DNA of 64,000 nucleotides from Terriglobales bacterium (GTDB lineage: Bacteria > Acidobacteriota > Terriglobia > Bryobacterales > Bryobacteraceae): assembly GCA_027485675.1 (NCBI GenBank), contig JAIXQP010000042.1, positions 1-64,000 on the forward strand, given 5' to 3'. Under the pieces are notes generated by a model that was not told the DNA's origin, did not search any database, and was given only the letters and a program-made list of their open reading frames with translations. Shown piece by piece: positions 33,857-42,680 of this stretch. A program made the position numbers and the translations under genes. The stretch's first letter is position 1. Every line of letters starts with the position of its first letter.

Positions 33857-33862
33857 GTGCCG

Positions 33863-36127
33863 ATGCTCTTCACTCTCCTTCTGGCCGCCGTCACTCTACC
33901 CACCGGCTGGCGCCTTGATCCAGCCGGTGTCGAGATTCCGGTCGACACCTTCCCCGTCCACGCCCAGCTTCTGCCCGGCAACCAGCACGCCCTGCTGCTC
34001 CACTCGGGCTTCAAGCCGCCATCCCTCGCTGTCCTCCATCTAGCCTCCCGCAAAATCGTCCACTCGCTGCCGCTACCGGAGGCCGGCACCGACTTCGCCT
34101 TTGACCCCGCCACCCGCCGTGTCTTTGTCCCGCTCGGACACGCCGCCGGGCTCGCCGTCGTCGCCCTCTCTGCGTCGAACCAGCTCAGCCTCTCGAAGAC
34201 GGTCTCTACCCCCGCCGGCCATGCCGCCACCGCCGCTTACCAGGGCGGCCTCGTCGCCCTCAGCCACACCCTCAGCGACACTGTCGCCCTCGTCGACCCT
34301 TCCAACGGCGCCGAAGCCCGCCGCCTCGCCGTCCCCCGTCCCACCCGGTCACTCTTCCATCGGAACCACCTCTACGTCCTCAGTCACGAACCCGCGTCCC
34401 TACACGTCTTCAGCCTCCCGAACTTCGAAGCTGTCACCACCGTTCCCCTCTCCCGCGGTCCCTCGTCCCTCGCCGTCCATCAGGACCGCCTCTACATCAC
34501 CGCCTCGCTTTCGAACCATCTCGACATCCTCTCGCTCGCCGATCCCGCCCGGCCCAAGCCCGTCGAACGGCTCAACCTCGCCCCAACACCCACCTGGCCC
34601 GTCGGCCTCAGTCCCACCGCCGTCACCGTCGACCCCGCCGCCAACCGCCTCTACATCGCCTGCTCCGATGCCAACGCCATCGCCGTGTACGATGCCGCAT
34701 CCCGCAAGCTCTCCGCCTACGTCCCCGCCGCCTGGTACCCAACCTTCGCGCTTCCCCTACCCCGCCGCGGGCTCCTCGTGCTCAACGGCAAGGGAGAACG
34801 CTCCTACCCCAATCCCCAGGGTCCCAACCCCACGGTGCACCGCACCATGACCCCGCAGCCGCCCTCCCCCATCCAGTACACGCCCCTCATCCAACTCGGC
34901 TCCGCGCGCCTGCTGACCAACCTCACCCCGGCCGCCCTGCGGCAACACTCTCAGACCTACGCCAACCTGACCCCGTCCATCACCCCGGCCCCCGCCGGGC
35001 CCCTGCCGCCCATCCGTCACGTCGTCTACATCATGAAGGAGAATCGCACCTACGATCAGGTTCTCGGCGATCTCCCCGCCGGCAACGGTGACCCCTCCCT
35101 CTGCCTCTTCCCGGAAAACATCACCCCCAACCATCACAAGCTCGCCCGCGAGTTCGTGCTCTTCGACAACTTCTATGTCAACGCCGACGTCTCTTCGGAA
35201 GGATGGATGTGGTCCTCCGCCGCCATCACCCCGCCGGCCGTCATGCGCGCCTGGCCCGCGGCCTACGCCGGCCGCTCCCGCCCCGCGCCCAAGCCCATCA
35301 ACGATACACCCGGCGGCTTCCTCTGGACATCGGCCCTCCAGGCCGGCGTCTCCTTCCGCAATTTCGGCTTCTTCGTCTCCAACCGCCCCGGCGCCAAACC
35401 TGGAGAGCCCATCGTCGCCGGCGTCTCCGATCCCGCTCTCCTGCCCCACACCAACCCGCTCTACGCCGGCTACGACCCCGACTTCCCCGATGTCGAACGC
35501 GCCCGCATCTTCATCGAGGAGCTGGAACGCACCGGCACCCTGCCGCAACTGACCGTCATGGTGCTGCCCAATGACCATACCTGGGGCACCTCCCCCGGCA
35601 AGCTAACGCCGAACGCCTCCATGGCCGATAACGACATCGCGCTCGGCCGGATCGTCGAGGCCATCTCGAAGTCGCCGGTCTGGCCACACACCGCGATCTT
35701 TGTTCTCGAAGACGATGCGCAGAACGGTCCCGACCATGTCGACTCCCATCGCTCCCCCGCGTTCGTCATCAGTCCGTACACCCGCCGCGCCGCGGTCGAC
35801 CACACGTTCTACAACACCACCTCCATGCTCCGCACCATGGAGATGCTGCTGAAGCTCCCGCCGCTCACCCACTACGACGCGACTGCCGCTGTGATGTTCC
35901 CCGCCTTCTCCGCCACCCCCGATCTCCGCCCGTACCTTGCGGAAGCTGCTCGCGTCCCCCTCGGTACGAAGAACCCGCCTCGTCCCTCCGCCTCGGCCCG
36001 TCTCGACTTCTCGGCGCCGGACCGCATCGACGATGACGTGCTCACGGCTATTCTTTGGCGGGCCCTCCGCGGCGTTCCGCCTCCGCCGCCCACCCGCGCT
36101 GCGTTTCTCTCTTATTCCCCTGATTGA
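33863..36127 (+). CDS. YncE-like beta-propeller fused to a phosphoesterase domain, copy 1
   Basis: A 754-residue exported protein. After a leader (MLFTLLLAAVTLPTGWR) comes a beta-propeller of YncE/WD-like strands (about 20-330, e.g. TAVTVDPAANRLYIACSD), followed by an alkaline-phosphatase-superfamily phosphoesterase domain (about 385-690) with VVYIMKENRTYDQVLGDL, LVDNFYV-like FDNFYVNADVSSEG, MVLPNDHTWGT and VLEDDAQNGPDHVDSH. This domain resembles phospholipase C/acid phosphatase-type enzymes. A paralogue lies at 42681-45353. The ATG at 33863 was chosen over the GTG at 33857, which abuts the upstream stop. Confidence 0.82.
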   Translation: MLFTLLLAAVTLPTGWRLDPAGVEIPVDTFPVHAQLLPGNQHALLLHSGFKPPSLAVLHLASRKIVHSLPLPEAGTDFAFDPATRRVFVPLGHAAGLAVVALSASNQLSLSKTVSTPAGHAATAAYQGGLVALSHTLSDTVALVDPSNGAEARRLAVPRPTRSLFHRNHLYVLSHEPASLHVFSLPNFEAVTTVPLSRGPSSLAVHQDRLYITASLSNHLDILSLADPARPKPVERLNLAPTPTWPVGLSPTAVTVDPAANRLYIACSDANAIAVYDAASRKLSAYVPAAWYPTFALPLPRRGLLVLNGKGERSYPNPQGPNPTVHRTMTPQPPSPIQYTPLIQLGSARLLTNLTPAALRQHSQTYANLTPSITPAPAGPLPPIRHVVYIMKENRTYDQVLGDLPAGNGDPSLCLFPENITPNHHKLAREFVLFDNFYVNADVSSEGWMWSSAAITPPAVMRAWPAAYAGRSRPAPKPINDTPGGFLWTSALQAGVSFRNFGFFVSNRPGAKPGEPIVAGVSDPALLPHTNPLYAGYDPDFPDVERARIFIEELERTGTLPQLTVMVLPNDHTWGTSPGKLTPNASMADNDIALGRIVEAISKSPVWPHTAIFVLEDDAQNGPDHVDSHRSPAFVISPYTRRAAVDHTFYNTTSMLRTMEMLLKLPPLTHYDATAAVMFPAFSATPDLRPYLAEAARVPLGTKNPPRPSASARLDFSAPDRIDDDVLTAILWRALRGVPPPPPTRAAFLSYSPD

Positions 36128-36207
36128 ATTCGCCCACGATTCTCACACTGTCCCGGTGAGACCAGCGGAATTCCGAATTACCGCCCCGGTTCTACAGGAG
36201 AATCTTC

Positions 36208-37239
<1,032 letters not shown>

Positions 37240-37248
37240 CCCAACCGC

Positions 37249-37275
37249 CCGGACGGCCGCCCCGCGGCCGTCCGG
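37249..37275 (+). terminator. GC-rich hairpin, possible terminator without a clear U-tract
   Basis: CCGGACGGCCGC (37249-37260) and GCGGCCGTCCGG (37264-37275) form a perfect 12-bp stem with a 3-nt loop, 10 bp after the prepilin gene stop. The downstream sequence CCCTACA lacks the U-run of a classical terminator, so termination may be Rho-assisted or the hairpin may stabilise mRNA ends. Confidence 0.5.
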
Positions 37276-37289
37276 CCCTACACTGGAGC

Positions 37290-38048
37290 ATGGCCGCCCT
37301 TCGCATCGCTCTTGCCACGCTGCCGTTTCCCTCCCATCCCACCGAAGCCGTCTCTCTCGCCTCCCAAGCCATCTCCGATGCCGGCCAAGCGGATGCGCGC
37401 ATCGTTTGTTTCCCCGAGTGTTCCGTCCCCGGCTACCGCGACCCCGCCCGTTCCCTCCCGCCGCCCGACCCCCGGTTTCTGGAGTCCGCCTGGACCACCC
37501 TCGCCGCTGCCGCCGCCTGCGCCGGAGTCGCGGTCATCCTCGGCACGGAGCGAGTCGAAGACGACTCCCTCTATGCCTCTGCCCTCGTCTTGAACGCCGA
37601 CGGCAGCCGCGCCGGCTTCCAGGACAAGGTGCAGATCGATCCCTCCGAAGAAGGGGTCTACACCCCCGGCGCCAGCCGCCAACTCTTCCAGGCCGGGCCG
37701 CTGACGTTCGGCGTCACCATCTGCCATGAAGGCTGGCGCTATCCGGAGACGGTTCGCTGGGCCGCCCGCCGCGGGGCCCACGTGGTCTTCCATCAGCAGT
37801 ATCACGCCCCCAGTCCAACCGCGTCCTTTCACCAAAGCGCCGTCGCCTGCCGAGCTGCTGAGAACACCTGCTACTTTGCCACCGTGAACTACGCCTTTCC
37901 CGGCGCGCCTACCTGCTCCGCCGTCGCCGCGCCCGACGGCGTCGTGATCGTCAGCCGGCCCTCCGGCGCACCCGGCCTGCTCCTCGCCGACCTCGATCTC
38001 ACCCAGGCCACCGGCCTTCTCGCCCGCCGCTATAGACCCATCGAATAG
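37290..38048 (+). CDS. Carbon-nitrogen hydrolase (nitrilase family)
   Basis: A 252-residue nitrilase-superfamily amidase with the catalytic triad visible as E43 (CFPECSVPGY), K113 (QDKVQID) and C145 (VTICHEGW). The length and motifs fit a small cytoplasmic amidase. The substrate cannot be predicted: the family includes N-carbamoyl amino acid and omega-amidases. It starts 15 bp after a strong hairpin and the next gene begins 1 bp after its stop. Confidence 0.88.
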   Translation: MAALRIALATLPFPSHPTEAVSLASQAISDAGQADARIVCFPECSVPGYRDPARSLPPPDPRFLESAWTTLAAAAACAGVAVILGTERVEDDSLYASALVLNADGSRAGFQDKVQIDPSEEGVYTPGASRQLFQAGPLTFGVTICHEGWRYPETVRWAARRGAHVVFHQQYHAPSPTASFHQSAVACRAAENTCYFATVNYAFPGAPTCSAVAAPDGVVIVSRPSGAPGLLLADLDLTQATGLLARRYRPIE

Positions 38049-38049
38049 C

Positions 38050-39021
38050 ATGCTCTCCCCCGCGCCAGCTAACATCTCGCTCCTGGTCGTCTTGGAGGCG
38101 CTGCTATTCCTGAACTATCCGGTCTGGGAGCGGGTCACAGCCTACGCCAGTCCCGATGACTTCGGGCTGCAACTGGGCTTCGCTGCTGTCGCCGCCACCC
38201 TCATCTGCCACGTCGGCCCCGCCACCCTCGCCGCTCACTGGAGCCCGCCTCAGTGGCTCTTCCGCGTTCTCGGTTCCTGGATTATCCTTGGCAATCTTCT
38301 GGTCATCGGCCTCCTGGCGTTCCGCCTCGACTATCCCGCAGGTCTCGTCATCCTGGTAGCCCTCTTCGCGGTCGGCATCGCCCCCTTTCGCAGCGTCCTC
38401 GCCTTGCTCTTTCTCGCTTGCGGGCTGGTGCTGCTCCTTTGGGCTCTCTACGATAAGCGCGAAGGACTCGGCTACTGGACGGTTCCCAACGTTCGTATGC
38501 CGCGCATGCAATGGGGCCGAGAATTGATTCTGGAACTGCTGCTCGCGGCAGCGCCCGCGCTCCCCCTGGCCTGGCTGATTGGCAGAAGGACCGCAGAAAG
38601 AAAGACGATCTGGCTCACGGGACTCTCTGGCGTTGCGCTCCCTCTGCTCTTCTCCTGCGCGACCGCAATGGCGGCACTGAACGCGGGTTGGGAGCTGCAT
38701 GCTCGCTCGAAGCTGTATCTTGGCTTCGCCTGGGCGCTTCTCCCGCCGCCTGGACTCGAGGGTTGGCATTTCGCTGCCATCAATCTCTCGACTGCCTGGC
38801 CCATGCTCCCCGCCGTGATCGTGATCCAGGAATTGCTCCCGCCCGGCCGTCGCCTGCTCCACACCCTCTGGCCGGCCGCCCTCGCCGCCCTCCTCGGCTA
38901 CATCGGCTCCCACTCCCACTGGGAAGGCAACGCCGACCGCGCCTGGGCCCTCTCCCTGCTCCTCCTTGGCCTTCTCTCCCCGATCGTCTACTTCGCGTGG
39001 AGACGGAAGTACCGCACATAA
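38050..39021 (+). CDS. Integral membrane protein of unknown function
   Basis: A 323-residue hydrophobic protein with about eight predicted membrane segments, for example LGSWIILGNLLVIGLLAF and LVILVALFAVGIAPF. Charged loops are short (WALYDKREGLGY, RRTAERKTIW). A C-terminal YFAWRRKYRT would be cytoplasmic. I do not recognise a family. Its start is 1 bp after the nitrilase-family gene, so the two are probably translated together. Confidence 0.7.
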   Translation: MLSPAPANISLLVVLEALLFLNYPVWERVTAYASPDDFGLQLGFAAVAATLICHVGPATLAAHWSPPQWLFRVLGSWIILGNLLVIGLLAFRLDYPAGLVILVALFAVGIAPFRSVLALLFLACGLVLLLWALYDKREGLGYWTVPNVRMPRMQWGRELILELLLAAAPALPLAWLIGRRTAERKTIWLTGLSGVALPLLFSCATAMAALNAGWELHARSKLYLGFAWALLPPPGLEGWHFAAINLSTAWPMLPAVIVIQELLPPGRRLLHTLWPAALAALLGYIGSHSHWEGNADRAWALSLLLLGLLSPIVYFAWRRKYRT

Positions 39022-39113
39022 CGCGCCACCCACGGGTTCTCCACCTCAATCACTCGACCCGCCTCCTCAACTCCACCCAACCGCCCGCGTCCGGCCAAAG
39101 GACCTGCCACGCG

Positions 39114-40010
39114 TCATCGCCCCGCCTCACTAACCCAGCGCCGCCGCGCCAAGCCCAGAAAATGCCGCAGCGGCGTCCCCTCCACCGCTTCCCGCCGCCA
39201 TGCCATCCCCACCGTCCACGCCGCCTCCGCCACGCCCACTTCCATCATCCGCAACCCCGCAATCCCCATCGCCGCCACCGAGCCCGGCAACAAACTCACC
39301 CCCACGCCCGCCTGCACCAGCGCCAGCGCCGTCAGCAACTGATTCGTCTCCTGCCCCACCCGCGGCGTCACCCCCACCGCCCGGCACGTCGCCAACACAT
39401 GGTCATGAAACGTCGGCGAAACGCTCCGCGACAACATCACAAACGGGCTCGCCCACAACGCCCGCCGGCTCCGCGGACCCTTCGCCGACACCACCAGCCG
39501 CAACTCCTCCCGCCGCATCGCCTCCACCTCCAACCCCGGCCCCGCCGCGTCCAACCGCAAAAAACCCACGTCCAACTCGCCCCGCCGCAGCGCCTCCGCC
39601 TGCTCCCCGCTCGCCATGTCCCGCACCGTCAAACGCACCTCCGGATACCGGCGGTGGAACGCGCCCAACACCTCCGGCAGCCCCGCGAACAGCGTCGTCA
39701 ACCCCGCGCCAATCCGCAGCTCCCCGCTCGTCCCCCGCAGCACCCCGCGCGCTCGCGCTTCGGCCTCCTCCGCTTCGGCCAGCACCAGCCGCGCCCGCTC
39801 CGCCAACGCCGCGCCGGCGGCCGTCAACCGCACGCCCCGTGCCAGCCGTTCAAACAAGCGCCCGCCAATCCGCTCCTCCACCAGCCGGATCCGCTTGGTC
39901 AACGCCGGTTGCGATACCCCCAGCCGCTCCGCCGCCCGGCCGAAATGTCCCAGCTCGGCCAGCGCCGCCACCGCCTGAAAATCGTCAAGAGCAAGGGCTG
40001 CCATAACCAT
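39114..40010 (-). CDS. LysR family transcriptional regulator
   Basis: A 298-residue LysR protein. The helix-turn-helix (residues 5-60) reads DFQAVAALAELGHFGRAAERL with LGVSQPALTKRIRLVEERIG, and the effector domain (from about 90) begins LRIGAGLTTLFAGLPEV. It is divergently placed 56 bp from the ROK/MFS pair and most likely controls it, with the operator in the shared intergenic region. The inducer is unknown; candidate inducers are sugars handled by the adjacent ROK protein. Confidence 0.9.
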   Translation of the reverse strand: MVMAALALDDFQAVAALAELGHFGRAAERLGVSQPALTKRIRLVEERIGGRLFERLARGVRLTAAGAALAERARLVLAEAEEAEARARGVLRGTSGELRIGAGLTTLFAGLPEVLGAFHRRYPEVRLTVRDMASGEQAEALRRGELDVGFLRLDAAGPGLEVEAMRREELRLVVSAKGPRSRRALWASPFVMLSRSVSPTFHDHVLATCRAVGVTPRVGQETNQLLTALALVQAGVGVSLLPGSVAAMGIAGLRMMEVGVAEAAWTVGMAWRREAVEGTPLRHFLGLARRRWVSEAGR

Positions 40011-40066
40011 AGGTTATCGAGACCCGCGCGCCGGTGTATTGGACGCTATCGCCCGCCTCCCTGACA

Positions 40067-40864
40067 ATGAAAGATATGCCCCCCATTCCCCTCGGCGTTG
40101 ACCTCGGCGGCACGAAGCTGCTCATCCTCGCCGAAACTCCCGCGGGCGAACGCACCTGGAAGTTCCCCACCGGTCCCGCCTTTACCCCGGCCGACCTCGA
40201 GGCCCACCTCGCGACCGTTCGCGCCGAACTCGCTCCGGCCGAGGTCTCCCTCGGCATCGCCGTACCAGGTCTCGTCGGCGACGATGGCGTCGTGGGGCCC
40301 TGTGACGTCCTGCCTCTGCTCAACGGTTGGAAGCCCACCGCTGCGGCCGTCCTGAACGACGGCCAGGCCGCTCTCACCGCCTACGCCGCCGGCGCCGCAC
40401 CCGGCGCGACGCTCGCCATCGTCGGCTCCGGCACGGCCATCGCCGCCGCCATCCAGATCGCCGGCCACCGCGTCCCCGCCACCGAACTCGGCTACGTCCC
40501 GTACGGCCCCCAGGCCACTCTCGATGACGCTGCCTCCGGCGTCGCTCTCCTCGCCCGCCTCGGGGTCACCGCGCCCGAGCTCACCGAACGCCTCAGCCGC
40601 CACGACCCCGCCGCCACCGCCGCCGTCCGCGCCGCCGGCGAGGCCTTCGGCGCCGCTCTCGCCACGCTCATCAATCTCTTCCGCCCCGAACGCATCGGCC
40701 TCTACGGCGGCACCCTCTCCTATCGCGGCTATCTCACCGCCGCGCTCTCCGCTGTGGACCGCCGCGCCCTGCCGGCGCTCCGCTCCGCCTGCCGCGTCGA
40801 ACTGGCCCCGCAGCCGGAACTCATCGCCGCGCGCGGCGCCCTCCTGGCTGGCCAATCCGCATGA
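40067..40864 (+). CDS. ROK-like kinase/regulatory protein lacking the zinc motif
   Basis: A 265-residue ROK-fold protein with GVDLGGTKLLILAE at the N-terminus, VLNDGQAALTAYAAG, and AIVGSGTAIAAA in place of the TGTGVG loop. The canonical CxCGxxGCxE zinc site is absent; the corresponding region reads TELGYVPYGPQATLDDAA. It may still be a sugar kinase of the BadF/ROK periphery, or an inactive relative. The adjacent MFS gene overlaps by 4 bp (ATGA), so import and phosphorylation of a common substrate is likely. An ATG at 40076 is an alternative start. Confidence 0.72.
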   Translation: MKDMPPIPLGVDLGGTKLLILAETPAGERTWKFPTGPAFTPADLEAHLATVRAELAPAEVSLGIAVPGLVGDDGVVGPCDVLPLLNGWKPTAAAVLNDGQAALTAYAAGAAPGATLAIVGSGTAIAAAIQIAGHRVPATELGYVPYGPQATLDDAASGVALLARLGVTAPELTERLSRHDPAATAAVRAAGEAFGAALATLINLFRPERIGLYGGTLSYRGYLTAALSAVDRRALPALRSACRVELAPQPELIAARGALLAGQSA

Positions 40865-42072
40865 ACAACCCCTGGCGCGTCGCGCTCGTCTCCGCCGTCC
40901 TGCTCGGCCTCACGGTCGGATTGCCCTATTACGCGATCTCCTTCTTCTACGACTACTGGGAAACTGGCTTCGGCTGGTCGCGTTCGGCCATCATGCTGGG
41001 GCTGCCCCTGGGAACGCTGGTTACTTTGGCCTTGGGCCCGCTGTACGTCCGCCGCCTCTCGCCCCGCCACTCGATTACGGGCGGATCCGTTCTGGTCGCT
41101 GCATCGCTGGCCGGCTTCGGGTTGATGCCGCCCAACATCCTCGCCTATTACGGTCTCTGGGTCCTCTACATGGCCGGCTGGACCTTCGCCGGTCCGCTCG
41201 CCCATCAGATCCTGCTGACGGAGCTCTTCGCCGAAAAGCGCAGCTCCGCGCTCGCCGTCGCCTACTTTGGCATCAGCCTCTTTGGGGCTCTATCCGTGGC
41301 GACCCTCGCCCGGCCCCTGACCCTCGCCTATGGTTATCAGACCGCTCTGCTCCTGCTCGGCGGTCTCATCGCTCTCGCTGTGCCGCTCTCTTATTGGGGC
41401 CTCCCGGCCACGGAGCCGGACCACAATCCGAAATCTACCCCGGCGCCCGTACCCCGCAACCGCGCGTTCTGGCTGCTGCTGGCCGGGACCACCATCTCCA
41501 TTGCCGGGGTCGGCGGCATCAGTCAGCACTTGAAGCTCATCCTGCGCGAGGCGAACTATCCCACGCAGTCCCGTCTCGACGCCGTCTTTGGCGTGACGGT
41601 TCTCATCATGCTGCTCACCGGCTCAGCCGGCCGGTTCCTCTTCGCCTGGTGTGTTGACCGCTTTCCGAAGCGGCCCATCCTCACGGCCGCCTTCGGTCTC
41701 ATGGCCGGGTCGATGCCGCTCCTCCTCGTCGTGGAATGGGCGCCGGATCACCTGCCGTACCTCTTCGCCCTCATCTTCGGCCTGGGCATGAGTGTCGATT
41801 CCCTGCTGCTGCCCATCGTCGCGGCCGAACATTTTGGGAGCCGTTCGCTTGCCCCGGTGCTGGGAATCATTGTGCCGGTAAACGTGGTGGGTCAGACGTG
41901 GTTCCCCTCGCTGCTGACCCTCCTTTGGTCGATCACCGGCAACTACACCGTTCCGTTGCTCGTCACGTTTGCGTTTATCTTGACCGGACGGTTCCTCCTC
42001 GCCGCCATGCCCCCGCCAGGAGCAGTCCGCCACCCAGCAGCAGAAACGTCCCCGGCTCCGGCAACTCGTTGA
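40861..42072 (+). CDS. MFS transporter
   Basis: A 403-residue protein with 12 hydrophobic segments. GLTVGLPYYAISFFYDYW opens the first helix and GRFLFAWCVDRFPKR is the loop between helices 8 and 9 typical of the major facilitator superfamily; the N-terminal pattern suggests the oxalate/formate-antiporter-like group. It is translationally coupled to the ROK gene. Its last 98 bp overlap the PEP-CTERM gene on the other strand, so the C-terminal tail (about residues 375-403) is probably dispensable. Confidence 0.86.
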   Translation: MNNPWRVALVSAVLLGLTVGLPYYAISFFYDYWETGFGWSRSAIMLGLPLGTLVTLALGPLYVRRLSPRHSITGGSVLVAASLAGFGLMPPNILAYYGLWVLYMAGWTFAGPLAHQILLTELFAEKRSSALAVAYFGISLFGALSVATLARPLTLAYGYQTALLLLGGLIALAVPLSYWGLPATEPDHNPKSTPAPVPRNRAFWLLLAGTTISIAGVGGISQHLKLILREANYPTQSRLDAVFGVTVLIMLLTGSAGRFLFAWCVDRFPKRPILTAAFGLMAGSMPLLLVVEWAPDHLPYLFALIFGLGMSVDSLLLPIVAAEHFGSRSLAPVLGIIVPVNVVGQTWFPSLLTLLWSITGNYTVPLLVTFAFILTGRFLLAAMPPPGAVRHPAAETSPAPATR

Positions 42073-42625
42073 CCACCAACGCCGACGCCGAGGTGAAGCC
42101 GAACAGCGTCTGCGAATAGCTCGCCCCCTGCAGCGGGATATAGAAGCTCACCCCGGAGGCCGCCTGCCCCGCACTCGCTGAGAGCATCGTATTGGCCAGC
42201 GCGAGGATCGCGGAGTCGGTGGAGGACCGGGCTTGCAGGCGGCCCGCCGTGAAGCCGTCACCGGCATCGAGCACCACATCCCACGCCGCAAACTGCAGCG
42301 CCGCGGCCTGCGGGCCCGAGCTGAGGGAGCTGCCATAGTTCTGGAGCAGCCACGCCAGACGCGGGCCATAGGACAACGAACTCGCCGGAACAGCGGTAAC
42401 GGCCACCGCCTCGTTCCGCAACCAGATCAACGGATCGGCGCAGAAGAGCAGTGCGGGCGAACCGTTGTCGAACCGGACGCCGATCTGCCCGGCGTAGTAG
42501 GAAGTAGAAATGCCATCGAGAGAAAGATCAATACTCCGATGGAGCGCGGGAATGGAGCCATCCGGAGTGATCGTCAGCGCAAAACAGGGGGAAATTGCGA
42601 TCGCAATCGCAAACAAAGCTTTCAT
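41975..42625 (-). CDS. PEP-CTERM sorted secreted protein
   Basis: A 216-residue protein with a signal peptide (MKALFAIAIAISPCFA) and a C-terminal PEP-CTERM anchor: PEPGTFLLLGGGLLLAG followed by AWRRGG. PEP-CTERM proteins are cleaved by an exosortase (EpsH) and usually belong to exopolysaccharide or surface-anchored systems; no exosortase gene is in the window. The mature region is hydrophobic-residue-rich and unknown in function. It overlaps the MFS gene by 98 bp tail-to-tail. The Met at 42625 was chosen because it begins the signal peptide. Confidence 0.82.
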   Translation of the reverse strand: MKALFAIAIAISPCFALTITPDGSIPALHRSIDLSLDGISTSYYAGQIGVRFDNGSPALLFCADPLIWLRNEAVAVTAVPASSLSYGPRLAWLLQNYGSSLSSGPQAAALQFAAWDVVLDAGDGFTAGRLQARSSTDSAILALANTMLSASAGQAASGVSFYIPLQGASYSQTLFGFTSASALVVNELPEPGTFLLLGGGLLLAGAWRRGGTVRSR

Positions 42626-42680
42626 GCCTTGTTGGAGGGCAAGATTGGGGCCAATTGACAACCCCTTTCGAGTGATGGGG

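Noticed and set aside
38511-40064. A 517-codon plus-strand frame from the membrane protein into the LysR region
   Set aside because: Opposite the LysR gene and out of frame with the membrane protein; Pro/Arg/His-rich shadow.
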